Of a DNA stretch of 64,000 nt, positions 1 through 15,934 are shown piece after piece. The number at the start of each line of letters is the position of its first letter. Within the stretch, counting starts at the first letter, position 1. The stretch is from Adineta steineri (lineage: Eukaryota; Rotifera; Eurotatoria; Adinetida; Adinetidae): the NCBI GenBank assembly GCA_905250115.1, contig CAJNOI010000061.1, positions 186,001 through 250,000 on the forward strand, read 5' to 3'. The position numbers and the translations under genes were made by a program. The notes below the pieces were generated by a model. That model was not told the origin of the DNA and made no database searches. It saw only the letters and a list, made by a program, of their open reading frames with translations.

Positions 1-865
1 TAATTGTTTTATGATGATTTGGTGCATCGGCTGTCAATGTCACCCACAATATAAACCATATAAAACCAAGAAGACTCGAGACAAAAAATAGATACATCCA
101 GCCTGAAGCTAAATATCGACAGAATATTCCACCAGTCAACATTGTTAACGATGTTCCAAGATGTGTACCACAAAAACCAATTGATGCCAGTGTACTTCTT
201 TCTTGTGGAACAGCCCATAGGGACCAAAGAGCAACTGTTGCTGGAAAAAGTACACCATGAGCAAGACCAATTATAAATCGAAGAATAAGTATAAGAATAA
301 ATTGTGTACTTGACATCATATACATAATTGTTAAAGCTAATGTAGCTAATGAACTAGTACCAAGAGAACCTGCATAAACCCATTTAGCACCTATACTTGT
401 TGCTAACCATCCACCTAATTATCAAAATTTACATATAGATTATTATGTAAAGAAAAAAACAATATTTTTATATTCACCTGGTACCTGAGTAAAGATATAG
501 CCAGCCCAATATCCACCGAGAAGAATTTGTTGGTGTAACTCAGTCCAAAAAAATTGTTTCTCTTCAAACATACCACCTTTTTCTATAGGTGCACTGATAG
601 GTTTTATTGTTGTTGATTGATCAATTATATACCTTGATGAAGGATATGTTGGTGTTACTGTATGATTTGAAAATAATATACGACTATTGTCAATTGGTTT
701 CGTACGATTAACCATACATACAATAGCAATTGGTAAATTTACACGCTGAGAATATTGAACGATAAAAGCAAAAAAGACGAGTAATGCTAGTGTGAAGCGT
801 GTTGATGGAATAAAACGAGGTGGGGCTTGACCATCAACAAGTACTACCGACTTTTCAGTGGCCAT
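1..865 (-). CDS. SLC17-family anion/sialin-like transporter, 5' part (cut by window edge)
   Basis: Membrane transporter of the major facilitator superfamily, SLC17 branch (sialin, vesicular glutamate or Na/phosphate type); the substrate cannot be told from this part. Two exons read in phase: 865-478 (ATG at 865, 129 codons) and 414-1, joined across a 63-bp GT..AG intron. The first exon has a short N-tail, then TM1 containing YSQRVNLPIAIVCMV, a lumenal loop with N-glycosylation sequons (NRT, NHT), and a segment ending GGYWAGYIFTQVPG. Exon 2 continues with GWLATSIGAKWV, then RFIIGLAHGVLFPA and WAVPQERSTLASI, which are typical SLC17 positions in TM2-TM5. The gene runs off the left edge, so the C-terminal half is absent. 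Family call is firm; subfamily is open. Confidence 0.85.
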
Positions 866-3083
866 TTTTAGATATTAAACTAAAAATTTCTAAAAAAAAA
901 TACTTTTATATATATATATATCGTTATCTCGATATAAGCATAAACACGCACACTCCCTTATTATTTAATGTCATAAACAAAGAAGAAGAAGTAACATGGT
1001 ATTATGTTCTTTCCTTTTTTCTACTTTCTTCTATTCATCGTATATAGACACAGATTGAGAGAGGAAATATTTTTTCTTTCTCTCAAGATAACATTACTGA
1101 GTATTACATGCTCTTTTTCTCTCTCTATCCTTATGCCATTCTTGTCTTTCCAGAGTAAAAAAAAAAAGAATGTATGCAACCATTCTATAGCAGCAGGGTC
1201 ACAAAAAATGCATACACTGTATGTCAGTTAGGATGAAACAGAGGCTTTATATTTTCTTTTCGGTCTGTCTCTTTTCTTTACTTCTGATTATTTCATTTGA
1301 CACATATAAAAAAAGAGAGAGAGGCGAGAGCACATATTTTTGTATTCAACTATTAGTAACCTTGAAATCAATATGTGTCGTCTTACATAAGAAATTCGAT
1401 CATTGACAAAAATTATTGTACCTATTGAAAACATGATAAGAAATCAAAATTATTAAAAGATATATTAAAATTAATCTCTATGAGTCTTTACATTCATTTA
1501 TAATAAAAAAATACGATAGAGAGTACAACTATATTAAAAAGTATTGTTTTGTACATTCCTACACGTTGCTTTCAAAATGATAAGAATATATCTCGACATT
1601 TATGTCGGATTTTTTGATAAGAATATTAATTGAATATTTATTTTCTCTTTGGTTTTTTTAATATGTTTATCATTTATCCTGGATTAGTTTTCACAAGATT
1701 CATATTTCTTTACTCATTTATAATCGTTAGAGCAATTAATAAATAGAAATAGAGAATAATTAATATCATTTTGAGTTGTCAGAATGCACATGAAATCAAA
1801 TTCTGTTATCAACTGATTGATATATCTTCTTTTAAATCGTTTTTGCATACATTCATTACTAGTTTATTGTGTTTGACAATTTTATTACCATGTAATTAGC
1901 TCTTTTTCTGGATGACTGCAATATACATAGAAGAGTCATAAAAATTATTTTCCTCTTCTATTTATTAACACAAAAGATGTGCAAACTAATGAGTAGTTTA
2001 TTGTATTATTGTTTTGTAAAATAATATATTATTTATATTAACGAAGATGATGTATATTTCTGTAGTAAAGAAAGAAGTACATGTGGGAAGTTGGATGTAA
2101 ATATCGTTTTATTCTTATAGTACAAAAATATAAAGAAATCAATTAATTACTGTTAGAAACATATGTAAAACATATCAAGAAGAATTTTTTATTCATTTCT
2201 AATATAAAAAATACATCATTATCGTGATGTTTTCATTAATAAAATATATAACAAATGTTTATAATTTGCATAACCTACTCTCAAATAAAAATAAGTAATA
2301 TACGAGAAAAAAGCTTCTAGGTATTTTATTGATATATAATTGATGATATTATTCAATCCAAAGAAATCTATCATTTATTTCATCTTCTGCATGATTATCA
2401 AAAGAGAATGATAAAAAAGTTTATCATCTATATATTTTTTGTATATACGAAGAACCATGGTAATCGTAGTTTTTATAAATAACACACAGCTTAAATCGAT
2501 TATTTTACGTTATCAATCTTCGCATTTTGACCTATATATTTGTACAAATTCTATATATCTATTGATCAATCTAGATAAAAATCTATATAATATCAATATC
2601 ATACTTTTGATGAATTCAAAGTATTCATCATAGTAACCTTTCATTTAAAGCTTACTGTTATTTACACATGGTGTTAATCTTATCATAGTGCAAATCCCAA
2701 ACGTAAAAATGTTTTAAAATCAAGAATAAATGGAAATTATTGATGACACTTCGACATAATTACTTAATTATTAGAATTTTCATAATAAAATAAATATAAA
2801 ATCCATTAAATCTTCTCTAGATGATTCTACTTTTTTTCTACTTCAACTTAGTGTCATATAGGTGTCACTGTTTTCATTATCATTTGATAGGTTATCCACA
2901 TTGAATGATGATGTCACTTATCATAGATAGCTGGACCAATCCGGTGCATGCAGCATAGTCAATCATCATCCTAAAGAAGAAACACGTACAGATTGCTTCA
3001 GCAATTGATTTTATTTCCACACATAAATATGTCAGATTTCCATAGCTTTTCTTATTCAAAATTAAATTATACATTCGTTAAAC
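866..3083. other. AT-rich intergenic spacer between divergent SLC17 and BiP genes
   Basis: No convincing exon was found on either strand. It holds a TA dinucleotide run near 908-921 and low-complexity T-rich stretches. It must carry the promoters of both flanking, divergently transcribed genes. Confidence 0.5.
2930..2940 (-). promoter_or_regulatory. ERSE-II-like element upstream of BiP (tentative)
   Basis: On the minus strand the bases read ATTGGTCCAGC, nine of eleven matching the ER-stress element ERSE-II (ATTGGNCCACG) bound by ATF6/XBP1 with NF-Y. It lies about 145 bp before the BiP start codon, a sensible place for such an element. With two mismatches it could be chance. Confidence 0.25.
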
Positions 3084-5161
3084 ATGAAGATATTCATAGC
3101 TCTTCTTCTCATCGCTACTATTGCTATTACATTTACTTTTGCCGCTGAAGATAAGAAAGATATTGGTACTGTAATTGGTATTGATCTTGGTACAACATAT
3201 TCATGTGTTGGAATATTTAAAGATGGACGTGTAGAAATTATTGCTAATGATCAAGGCAATCGAATAACACCATCTTATGTTGCATTTACATCTGAAGGTG
3301 AACGATTAATTGGTGATGCAGCAAAAAATCAATTGACATCGAATCCAGAAAATACTGTATTTGATGCTAAGCGACTTATTGGTCGAACATTTAGTGATTC
3401 AAATGTACAACAAGATATAAAACATTTTCCATTTAAAGTTATAGAAAAAAATTCTAAACCAATTATTCAAATTAATACTGGTAAAGAGGAAAAATATTTT
3501 ACACCAGAAGAAATCTCAGCTATGGTTCTTGGTAAAATGCGTGAAATAGCTGTAAGTTTATTTAATATCTTTCTTATTAATTGAATTTTCATTTTTGTTA
3601 TTATTGTTCTAGGAAGCTTATCTTGGAAAGAAAGTCACACATGCTGTTGTTACTGTTCCTGCTTATTTTAATGATGCACAACGTCAAGCAACAAAAGATG
3701 CTGGAACAATTTCGGGTTTGAATATAATCCGTATTATCAATGAACCAACAGCTGCAGCAATTGCTTATGGTTTAGATAAGAAGGAAGGTGAAAAAAATAT
3801 TCTTGTTTTTGATTTGGGTGGTGGTACATTTGATGTATCATTATTAACAATTGATAATGGTGTATTTGAAGTTATTGCAACAAATGGTGATACACATTTA
3901 GGTGGTGAAGATTTTGATCAACGTGTTATCGATTATTTTATAAAATTATTTAAAAAGAAAACTGGTAAAGATGTACGACAAGATAAGCGTGCTGTACAAA
4001 AATTACGACGTGAAGTTGAAAAAGCTAAACGAGTATTATCATCTCAACATCAAACAAAAATTGAAATTGAATCATTCTTTAATAATGAAGATTTTAGTGA
4101 AATATTAACACGTGCAAAATTTGAAGAATTAAATATGGATTTATTTCGTTCAACAATGAAACCAGTACAACAAGCTTTAAAAGATGCTGGTATGACAAAG
4201 AATGATATTGCTGAAGTTGTTCTTGTTGGTGGTTCAACACGTATTCCTAAAGTTCAACAATTAGTAAAGGAATTTTTTGATGGTAAAGAACCATCACGTG
4301 GTATTAATCCTGATGAAGCTGTTGCATATGGTGCTGCTGTACAAGCTGGAGTTTTATCAGGCGAAGAACAAACTTCTGTAACTATAATAGATATTAATCC
4401 ATTAACAATGGGTATTGAAACTGCTGGTGGTGTAATGGCAAAAATAATTCCACGTAATTCAGTTATTCCAACAAGAAAAAGTCAAGTTTTTTCAACAGCT
4501 GTTGATAATCAACCAGCAGTTACTATTAACATATTCGAAGGTGAACGACCAATGACAAAAGATAATCATGCATTAGGAAAATTTGATTTAACTGGAATAC
4601 CACCAGCACCACGAGGTGTTCCACAAATTGAAGTTACATTTGAAATTGATGTTAATGGTATTCTTAAAGTTACTGCTGAAGATAAAGGAACAGGAAATAA
4701 ACAGAATATTGTAATCAATGCAGATACAAATCGATTATCACCAGAAGAAATTGAACGTATGATAAAAGATTCAGACCAATTTGCTGATGAAGATAAGAAA
4801 GTAAAAGAACGTGTTGATGCTAAAAATGAACTTGAATCGTAAGTTATTCTTCTATTTATTTATCTCGGAATGATAATTTTTGCTTTTTTAAAGATATGCT
4901 TATTCATTAAAAACTCAATTGAATGATAAAGAAAAACTTGGTGGAAAATTATCAAATGATGATAAAGAAACAATTGAAAAAGCTGTTGAAGAACAAATTC
5001 AATGGTTAGAATCAAATCAAGCTGCTGAAATCGATGAATTAAAAGAACATAAGAAACAACTAGAAGAAATTGTTACACCAATTATTACAAAATTATATGG
5101 ACAAGGCGGAGCAGGATCTGATGATGTACCACCACCCTCACATGATGATGAGAGTTTGTAA
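3084..5161 (+). CDS. HSPA5: ER Hsp70 chaperone BiP/GRP78
   Basis: ER-lumenal ATP-dependent chaperone. Three exons: 3084-3551, 3613-4838, 4894-5161, all GT..AG and in phase. A hydrophobic signal peptide occupies about residues 1-21. The nucleotide-binding domain follows with [13 protein letters not shown], the [10 protein letters not shown] and [16 protein letters not shown] motifs, [12 protein letters not shown] and [12 protein letters not shown]; the substrate-binding domain has [15 protein letters not shown] and [20 protein letters not shown], then the helical lid (LESYAYSLK...). Length and order are those of metazoan BiP. The oddity is the C-terminus: it ends [10 protein letters not shown] and stop, not KDEL or HDEL. 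An AATAAA polyadenylation signal lies at about 5239. The signal peptide and overall length separate it from cytosolic Hsp70. Confidence 0.95.
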
Positions 5162-6007
5162 AAGAAAGTATTCAGATTTATCTGTGTCCATTCTCAATTA
5201 ATGTGATACACATTTCCTGCTCAATATTTTTCTATTAAAATAAATATTGTTCGTTCATTTTTATTTATTCTTTTTTCATATATTATTATTGTTATTAATG
5301 TAAAACATTTTTTTCTTTTTGAAATATATCCGAGTATTATCAAAACTGTGTTTATAACAGCAAAATAGTTCTGTAAGATATATATTGATATAAAGCTCTA
5401 GGAAAAATGACAGTCAATGCGTGATTTCCTCATCAATTATTAAAACTTCTAAATAGTCTAGAAAATACTTTAAAGTTTAATCACATCAACACATGTCTAT
5501 CTTCAATCGAATACTGAAACTTATTTTTAATTCACTTTTCCAGATAAATATATTTATTCAATTATTTAGAGAACAAAAGAAATAAAGTATTATAAAATAT
5601 AAAAGATAGACGACAATAAATAAATAGACAACCATTCAATATACACATTCTTATAAATTTTGTGTACATTATTATGGGTATATACACAATACAACAAGAG
5701 AAAGAACAAAATAAAAATAAACTTGTGCATGTATTTTCTACTACATCTAGTGAAAAAACAAAATATGCCAAACAAGCAAAAATTGCACGAAGAAAATAAA
5801 AACCGAGAAAAGAAAAGGCAGCAGCAGCAAAATGACTAGAAAATGAAGATAGGTAATAGAATAAAATTAACTCGAAAGAAAGAAAACAAATAAAATCTGT
5901 ACGAACAAAGACAAAAACAACAATTAAATGACTAGAATTTCATAGAGAGTATGTGTGTGTAAATGACAACAAACAAAAATTATGCGATTTGTAAGATTTC
6001 TTTTTTG
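5162..6007. other. Intergenic region between convergent BiP and PKC genes
   Basis: 3' flanks of two convergent genes. Only AT-rich sequence was seen; short open frames at 5562-5775 on the minus strand are low-complexity and lack splice or codon support. Confidence 0.5.
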
Positions 6008-9629
<3,622 letters not shown>

Positions 9630-10796
9630 TTTGATTTTAGATTAATTTTAGGAATAATTAAGAGAATAAAAACATTTTCAGCTGCTATTGACAAGAGAAG
9701 CAAAAATAAACAACAAGAATGTAATGTAATAGAACACTGGCAGCCATTTTCTTTTACTCATGGAAATACTCAAGACACGATTGTACATGATTCTTCCGGT
9801 TATGAATTTCAAGATTTGCTATTCAACTCTTTATTTAAAAAGAAAGAATTCTTTATGAAATATTATTATATACAAATTAATCTTTCGTTTAAAAATGAAA
9901 TTGAAATGAGTAAAATAGATGTCACTAGTTCATTATTATAAAAACTTTTATGATCAATAGGAGTGTTTGAACAATTATTTTCCAATAAAGACACTTTTCT
10001 ATTCTCGAAAAAAGTAAACTATCAGAGATCCATTATTATATTAATACCGAAATTGAAGTTTAAAAAAATCTTTAATTATGTATATTTCTGTTTTCCGCTA
10101 AGACTAAAAATAGTTTTCATTATTTTTACAAAGAAGATTTTTTTTAGAATTCTACTTTCAGATCATGACATGTGAGCAATTATCTATTTATATATTTTAT
10201 CTTCGATGTTATCTAAATTATGACTATAATTACATCTATAATATCTAATGAAATTATAATATGTCTATCTTATAATAGTTGTGTTAAAAACTAATTAGTT
10301 AATTTTCATCAACATTGTCTGAACAGATTAATACGTCATAGTATCATTTAAACATAGATATAACTCATAGCAATATTTTGACAAATCTTATAAGCCTAAT
10401 AATACGTCTTAGTAATGATTCGTATAATTCTTGCAAAATAATTTCTAGTGACGTAGATATGAACAAATACAAATTAATTTTTTGTATAACAAAACATCTG
10501 CTAAGTCTAATTTGTACCATTGACGTTCTCTGAATACGGATAGTTAATCTATGAGCACAAGACAAGACTGGTCATTTTAATTGGTAGAAACCCAACATGT
10601 AATCAATTAATTTTGTTAGAAAATTTTTTCTAATCATATTAAAAGGAAGAAAACAACATGTTCGCGGAGTATTAATAAACTAAAATATTCTATATAATTA
10701 AAAAATATATCCACTGGAATTTACAGTATTAGAGGTATATAAAAATATATATCATTAAGAATCTTCACTTATTTTATATACTAAAATAAAGTAAGA
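9630..10796. other. Intergenic spacer before receptor 1
   Basis: AT-rich; no coding exon was recognised. It contains the 5' flank of the minus-strand PKC gene and that of the plus-strand receptor gene. Confidence 0.45.
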
Positions 10797-11741
10797 ATGA
10801 ATGATCAAATCTATTTTACAACAATTGCTATTATTTATTGCATATTAAATATGATTACTATTATATTTTCATTAATCATCGTCTTAACTATTGTCTTGAA
10901 TTGGAAAATGCATTTTTGTTCAGTTTCTAATCTTCTTGTTTTGAATTCATCATTTATTTTCTTTTTATATGCTATCGGTTGTTTTATTCAAACACCATTG
11001 ATGATTTCTAATAATAATAATAATAATATCAATTTCCTATTCTGCCAATTATGTGGCTTTTTTAGTTTGTATACAGCTGGAACTCAAATCTTTACAATTT
11101 TGGCTCAAGCAATATTTCGTTATTTTGCAACTGTTCTTTATCGACAAAAAATTCTTTTAACTTTTCGTGTGAATACTATTATAATTATATTAGGATGGAT
11201 TATTCCTTTAATTATATCAGCTAGTCTGCTTGTATTACCATTAGCTTATCAATATGAGTCTGAATCAAGGATATGTTATCCTTCAACAAAATATTTATTG
11301 GGAGCACTTATAGTTAGTATCTTTATTTTCTTTATGCCTTTAACAATAATCATTGGTCTCTATGGATTAATTCTATGGAATTTAACACATTTTGATCGTT
11401 TTCAATCCGATGCTAACAATATAATAAGATATAAACGAAATATAAAAGTGTTTCATAATATTCTTCTTATTGTTGCTATAATGCTTGTTTGTGGAGTACC
11501 TTATTTGCTTTGTATTATTATTAACATTATCTCTGAAACACCCTGGATATTGTACTCAATTAAAACACTATCTATTTCATTATCTATAGCACTTGAAGCA
11601 CTGGTATTATTTTTTACTAATGATAAAATTAAGAAGAAGCTTTATGAAAAAATAGGTTTTCATCGTACACAAGTACACGCGATACAATCCAGAAAAACAA
11701 ATCATATCAATAGAAATCAGATATTACCAGTTATTAGCTAA
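10797..11741 (+). CDS. Intronless rhodopsin-like 7TM receptor, paralogue 1
   Basis: Predicted G-protein-coupled receptor of 314 aa in one exon. Seven hydrophobic segments are visible, the first at about residues 8-33. A TM3 cysteine (NFLFCQLCGFF) pairs with an extracellular-loop-2 cysteine (YQYESESRICYPS), as in class A receptors. The DRY box is replaced by FRY (AQAIFRYFATVLYRQ), and TM7 reads LEALVLFFTNDKIKKKL instead of NPxxY. The loop has a run of six asparagines near residue 73. It is clearly paralogous to the receptors at 14060 and 28293 through the shared motifs YQYESES, RYF-TVLY/H and N-K-VF-NIL. Ligand is unknown; peptide or chemosensory receptor is possible. Confidence 0.8.
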   Translation: MNDQIYFTTIAIIYCILNMITIIFSLIIVLTIVLNWKMHFCSVSNLLVLNSSFIFFLYAIGCFIQTPLMISNNNNNNINFLFCQLCGFFSLYTAGTQIFTILAQAIFRYFATVLYRQKILLTFRVNTIIIILGWIIPLIISASLLVLPLAYQYESESRICYPSTKYLLGALIVSIFIFFMPLTIIIGLYGLILWNLTHFDRFQSDANNIIRYKRNIKVFHNILLIVAIMLVCGVPYLLCIIINIISETPWILYSIKTLSISLSIALEALVLFFTNDKIKKKLYEKIGFHRTQVHAIQSRKTNHINRNQILPVIS

Positions 11742-14059
11742 TCTTATTTAGTTAATGATATATTCAATGAATCATATTTAAAACTACATCAATGGAAATT
11801 ATTTATAATTAGACAACATTCCCTTTCAAAAAAAAAACTTTCTAATTTTATCTACCTTTTTCCCGCTTATAATAATAAGTTCCTTGTCAAAAAGATTTAT
11901 GTTTGTATATTCATTAATTTATACATCGATATTATACATAAATGTTGTAGTGAAAATTTAGGAAATTAGTGAGAAGATGTCAATCGTGATGCAAAAGCTG
12001 TTTTGAAAGCTTATTATTCGAGGCAACATAATTCCTTTCTCTAACGTTTCTACTGAAAAAGAACAGAGAAAAGTTAGCGAGGGATTGGCAACTGCCTATT
12101 TTTATCACGCACATTCATCATTGTTCCAGTGGGATACTATTTTATTTTTGATAATTAACATTTTCAATTTGGGTCAATTGCTAATATTCGAGCGTTAGAC
12201 TCTTGTGTCATTGTTATCATTTACACAATTACTATTTCCATTCATATATTGTTTGTTCTTCAAAATAATCCACTGTAATCATCTAATATCTATATAATGT
12301 TTTGTTTGATTGGTGTTGTTTTTTTAATATTATCTCTATAATTCACAATTTGTCCTAAGCTCTAGGTTTATAAATACGAACTTGAGACTTAATTAAAAGT
12401 TAATATAATAATATTCAAGGTTATGTTTATATGTAATTTCAATTCTATTCATTACATTTTCGATAAATACATGGCGTTATATTTTAAGTAAATCTCATAC
12501 ATTTCTTCAAAAGATTATTGAATAAGTATAGAAGAGACTAGTATTCAATGAGTTTAATCTACCGTTTACATTTTAACAATGTTACTTAAGTGAAGTTCAA
12601 CTTAACAAAAAAATCTATTATTATAGAAATTATATAAATGACTAAAATAGCCTAGTAAATGCAATGCCTGAATAGATCAAATAATGTTACTTTTACTTTT
12701 TTTTCATGAACGTACTCTCTATGTCTTACTCTTAAAACTATCTACTCCATTTGCATATGTATATATTCGTTTTTCAGGAATTAGACATTAGCTTATTTTG
12801 AAACAAGAAAAATTTTATTAAATGTATTATAACATTAGTAAACGTTGAAAGTATTCTAACAAGAATGCCAGATGTTCGCAAATTATATGGCTATATGCAG
12901 AAAAAAGCAAAACTTTCGTACTACTTCAAGGATCTTTCAAAGTTATCTTCGAAATGTTTTTTAGCTTTTTCAAATCTACCATAGATATGTATCACAGGAG
13001 TACTGGCTTGAAATTAATAGATATGAGTTTATCCTAAATAAAAGCTCAAATACTTCATAGGACTTCGGCGCATTTTATAATTTGAATTAAGACAAATTAC
13101 AGTGAAGTAAGGTAATTTTGCTTTGTTTTGTTTATATAGCTACCTAATTGTAACGAGTAGCTGAGGAAAATGTAAAGAGAAGACTCAAATATCTATTTTT
13201 TACTTTCATCCTGCTGCTGAGTAGGCGATCATTAAAGCGTAAAAAACAAAATTCTTGAACAAACAACTGAAAGAACTGGCTTTAATTACAAATGGAGTCA
13301 TCAAGAACTATTTAGAATAAACCCGACACTCTTTCCGTTCAAAACTTTTTCGACTCTTCCGTATTTTTTTTCTCGGTTGTTGTCCTTAAAGATTATCTTT
13401 GTCTCTAATTCATATATATGTTGCAGAAGAAATTAAAATGCGGGAAAAATTAAAATTTTTTCTATAGGTGAATTTAAAATTTTCCTGCATCGAATTTTCG
13501 CCTGCAACTTATACACAGCGAAGTAGTTTCTGCGAGCAACTGTCCTAAACCCGTGTTAGAGAAAAAATTAGAATTTACTTTTTTATACCGATGATATATG
13601 AACTTTTTTTTAGTTCGTGCCAGTAAAAAGAAAAGATACAAGATTTTGTTTCTTTTGGTAGAACTTATGGTTGATTTGTCATCTTTTTCATTATCTTATT
13701 AATTATGAAACTATATTTTGTTTTTTCTAATTTTTTTGAAAATAAAACATGCATATTCAATCTTTCAAAACAAAAATATAATATGGACTTATAAAGAAAA
13801 AGAATGCATGAAATACTATATCAGAATAGATCACGTCTTTTTTCTTTCACATCTGTCAAACGAGTTTTATATAATATTTTAATGAGTTGAATGCACAAAA
13901 GATAAAATGTGCGTCAGTCCACCGACCTATAAATATTTCATTTCCAGTACTTGTCATCCATTTTTTTATTTATCTATTTTCATCTTAATAATTAGATTAA
14001 CTAATTTTAGATATAAAATAGTTGTTACTTTTCTAAGAGGATTCTTTTTTATTGCTAAC
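11742..14059. other. Intergenic spacer between receptors 1 and 2
   Basis: About 2.3 kb without a recognisable exon. It holds one imperfect palindrome (13420-13508, listed separately) and AT-rich low-complexity sequence. Confidence 0.45.
13420..13508. repeat. Imperfect 89-bp palindrome (fold-back)
   Basis: The outer arms are GTTGCAG and CTGCAAC. Inside them the left arm carries ATGCGGGAAAA and the right arm its counterpart TTTTCCTGCAT, with AT-rich filler. It reads as one imperfect hairpin centred near 13464. It could be a MITE remnant; only one copy was seen here. Confidence 0.5.
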
Positions 14060-15037
14060 ATGGAAAGTGAAGACATTTTCTTTATTATCATTGGTATACT
14101 TTATATTCTTATTCTTCTAATCACAGCTTTATTCTCATCAATTATTGTATTTATTATCATTTCTCATTGGCATTCTCATTGTCGATCAATCTCAAATCTT
14201 CTCATTTGTAATTCTTGTACTGCTTTTCTTATTTTTGTTCTTAGTATTGCCATTCAAATACCAGATGTATTTCAAACTAATCAAAAAGAAACTAATTATT
14301 CAAATACTACATTTTGTAGATTTCGAGCTTGTTTCTATTTATTTTGTTGTATTGTAAAAATATTGTCTTATCTTATTCAAGCAATTTCACGCTATTTCAT
14401 AACTGTTCTTCATAGACATCGACAACTTTTAACATATCGTACAAATATCATAATGATCATATTAAATTGGACACTTCCTATAATTATAGCATGTAGTTTT
14501 TTGATCTCACCAATAGGTTTTCAATATGAATCCGAATCTCATTTTTGTACTTTAACTAGTAAAGTATTTCATACATCATTTACATTAATGGTAGTTGCAT
14601 TTGTTATTCCTGTAAATATTATTATTACTCTTTATGTTCTTATTTTAAAACATACAACACATACGAATCGTGTTCAACCAAGTACCATTACAAGAAAAAA
14701 TAATAAACGAAATCTCAAAGTATATCGAAATATTCTAATGCTATTGGGTATTGTACTAATTGGTGGAACACCATATCTTTTATGTATTCTAATTAATAAA
14801 TTCAGTGCAACTCCATGGCCATTATATTCAATGGCAGTATTATTTATTACAATGGCAGCTATTGTTGAATCGGTCACAATATTTCTTACTAACAAAGATG
14901 TCAAAAGAATCGTTTATGCTAAGATTAATGTTTTTCAAGCAGAAAAAACGCAAACATTCAGCATTGAAACAACGATGAAAACAATGACACACCATAATGA
15001 ACTAAAAAAGAGACAAACCATAACAATAAATGCATAG
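14060..15037 (+). CDS. Intronless rhodopsin-like 7TM receptor, paralogue 2
   Basis: Predicted class A-like receptor of 325 aa from the ATG at 14060 (MESEDIFF), chosen because it aligns with the starts of paralogues 1 and 3; an in-frame ATG at 13907 would add 51 unaligned residues. Seven hydrophobic segments. TM1 ends in SHWHSHCRSISNLLICNSCT, matching SNW-FQCRSITNLLICNSCT in paralogue 3. The TM3 end is QAISRYFITVLHRHRQLLTYR (SRY in place of DRY), loop 2 has GFQYESESHFC, and TM7 has VESVTIFLTNKDV instead of NPxxY. Cytosolic tail is about 40 residues and basic. Ligand and G protein are unknown. Confidence 0.8.
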   Translation: MESEDIFFIIIGILYILILLITALFSSIIVFIIISHWHSHCRSISNLLICNSCTAFLIFVLSIAIQIPDVFQTNQKETNYSNTTFCRFRACFYLFCCIVKILSYLIQAISRYFITVLHRHRQLLTYRTNIIMIILNWTLPIIIACSFLISPIGFQYESESHFCTLTSKVFHTSFTLMVVAFVIPVNIIITLYVLILKHTTHTNRVQPSTITRKNNKRNLKVYRNILMLLGIVLIGGTPYLLCILINKFSATPWPLYSMAVLFITMAAIVESVTIFLTNKDVKRIVYAKINVFQAEKTQTFSIETTMKTMTHHNELKKRQTITINA

Positions 15038-15524
15038 TTATCAAGACGAGATTCGCTTATATATCTACAATAATGATTGTTGTATTTGTTTTGTAAAAAT
15101 AAAATTCGTTGCTTTTTTCATTGTATGAACCTTATTCTAAAAGATTGTCGACGTTCAATAAAATCAAATCTACTTATATCTGACTAATGCAAATAATATC
15201 AGAAACAGTTCTAACAGAGCAAGAGCAGAAAAATATCCAAACGTAATTTAGTTTTTATATATTGAACTTGAGGGTGGGTGTGGATGTGTATGAATTTTCC
15301 ATCTCGTAACCCATGTCGTCGCCCACCTACCCACCCTCACCCACATCGTCAAGTGTCTCTTTCTTGACAGTTGCTATATAGTTAACTCTCCGATATCAAT
15401 GCGACTGATATATTATTAAGAAAATGATAATTTATTCGAAGCGTGCATGATTAAATAGTTCGAGTGCAAAGAAAAATGTATGATTTAAATTTATAAAAAA
15501 AGAATGTTGTCTTGTCAATATTGA
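15038..15524. other. Spacer between receptor 2 and the Kelch exon
   Basis: Contains one telomere-like fold-back element (15269-15348). No coding sequence was seen. Confidence 0.45.
15269..15348. repeat. Telomere-like fold-back element A
   Basis: The left arm starts TTGAGGGTGGGTGTGGATG; the right arm is C-rich (CCCACCTACCCACCCTCACC) and complementary to it, separated by about 30 bp. G-rich arm first, C-rich arm second, as in the other members listed. Confidence 0.65.
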
Positions 15525-15934
15525 TTAATACAGTTCAGTACTAGCGAGGATACCTCCATTACTTCCGCCAGCAACTAACACTTTTCCATTTGCTAAAGTG
15601 GATGTTGTGTGATAACATCGTGCGACACTTATGTCTCCTGTAATTGTCCAAGTGCCTGTTAATGGATTATATAATTCAGCACTGTTGAGATAAACAGTAT
15701 TATTTCCGCCAGGAACTAACACTATTCCATTTGTTAAAGTGGATGCTGTGTGATGACTTCGTGCAACACTCATGCTTCCTGTAGTTGTCCAAGTGTTTGT
15801 TGATGGATTATATAACTCGGCACTATTCAGGTAACTATCATTATCTCCACCAACAACTAATATGTTTCCATTTGTTAAAGTGGATGCTGTGTGACCATAT
15901 CGGGCGACATTCAAGTTTCCTGTAGTTTTCCATG
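15525..15934 (-). CDS. Kelch-repeat protein, terminal exon
   Basis: Three consecutive Kelch-type beta-propeller blades, each with the pattern W..TG.m.vAR..HTaSTL.nG.vLv.GG......aELYNP. The last blade ends at ASTELY and a stop at 15525. The exon begins after an acceptor at 15935-15936 (minus TAG) in phase 1, so the listed open frame is only the last exon; the preceding exon(s), probably with signal peptide or membrane anchor, were not located. No intron breaks the three blades. Such Kelch/galactose-oxidase-like repeats are common in secreted or cell-surface proteins; the partner is unknown. Confidence 0.7.
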
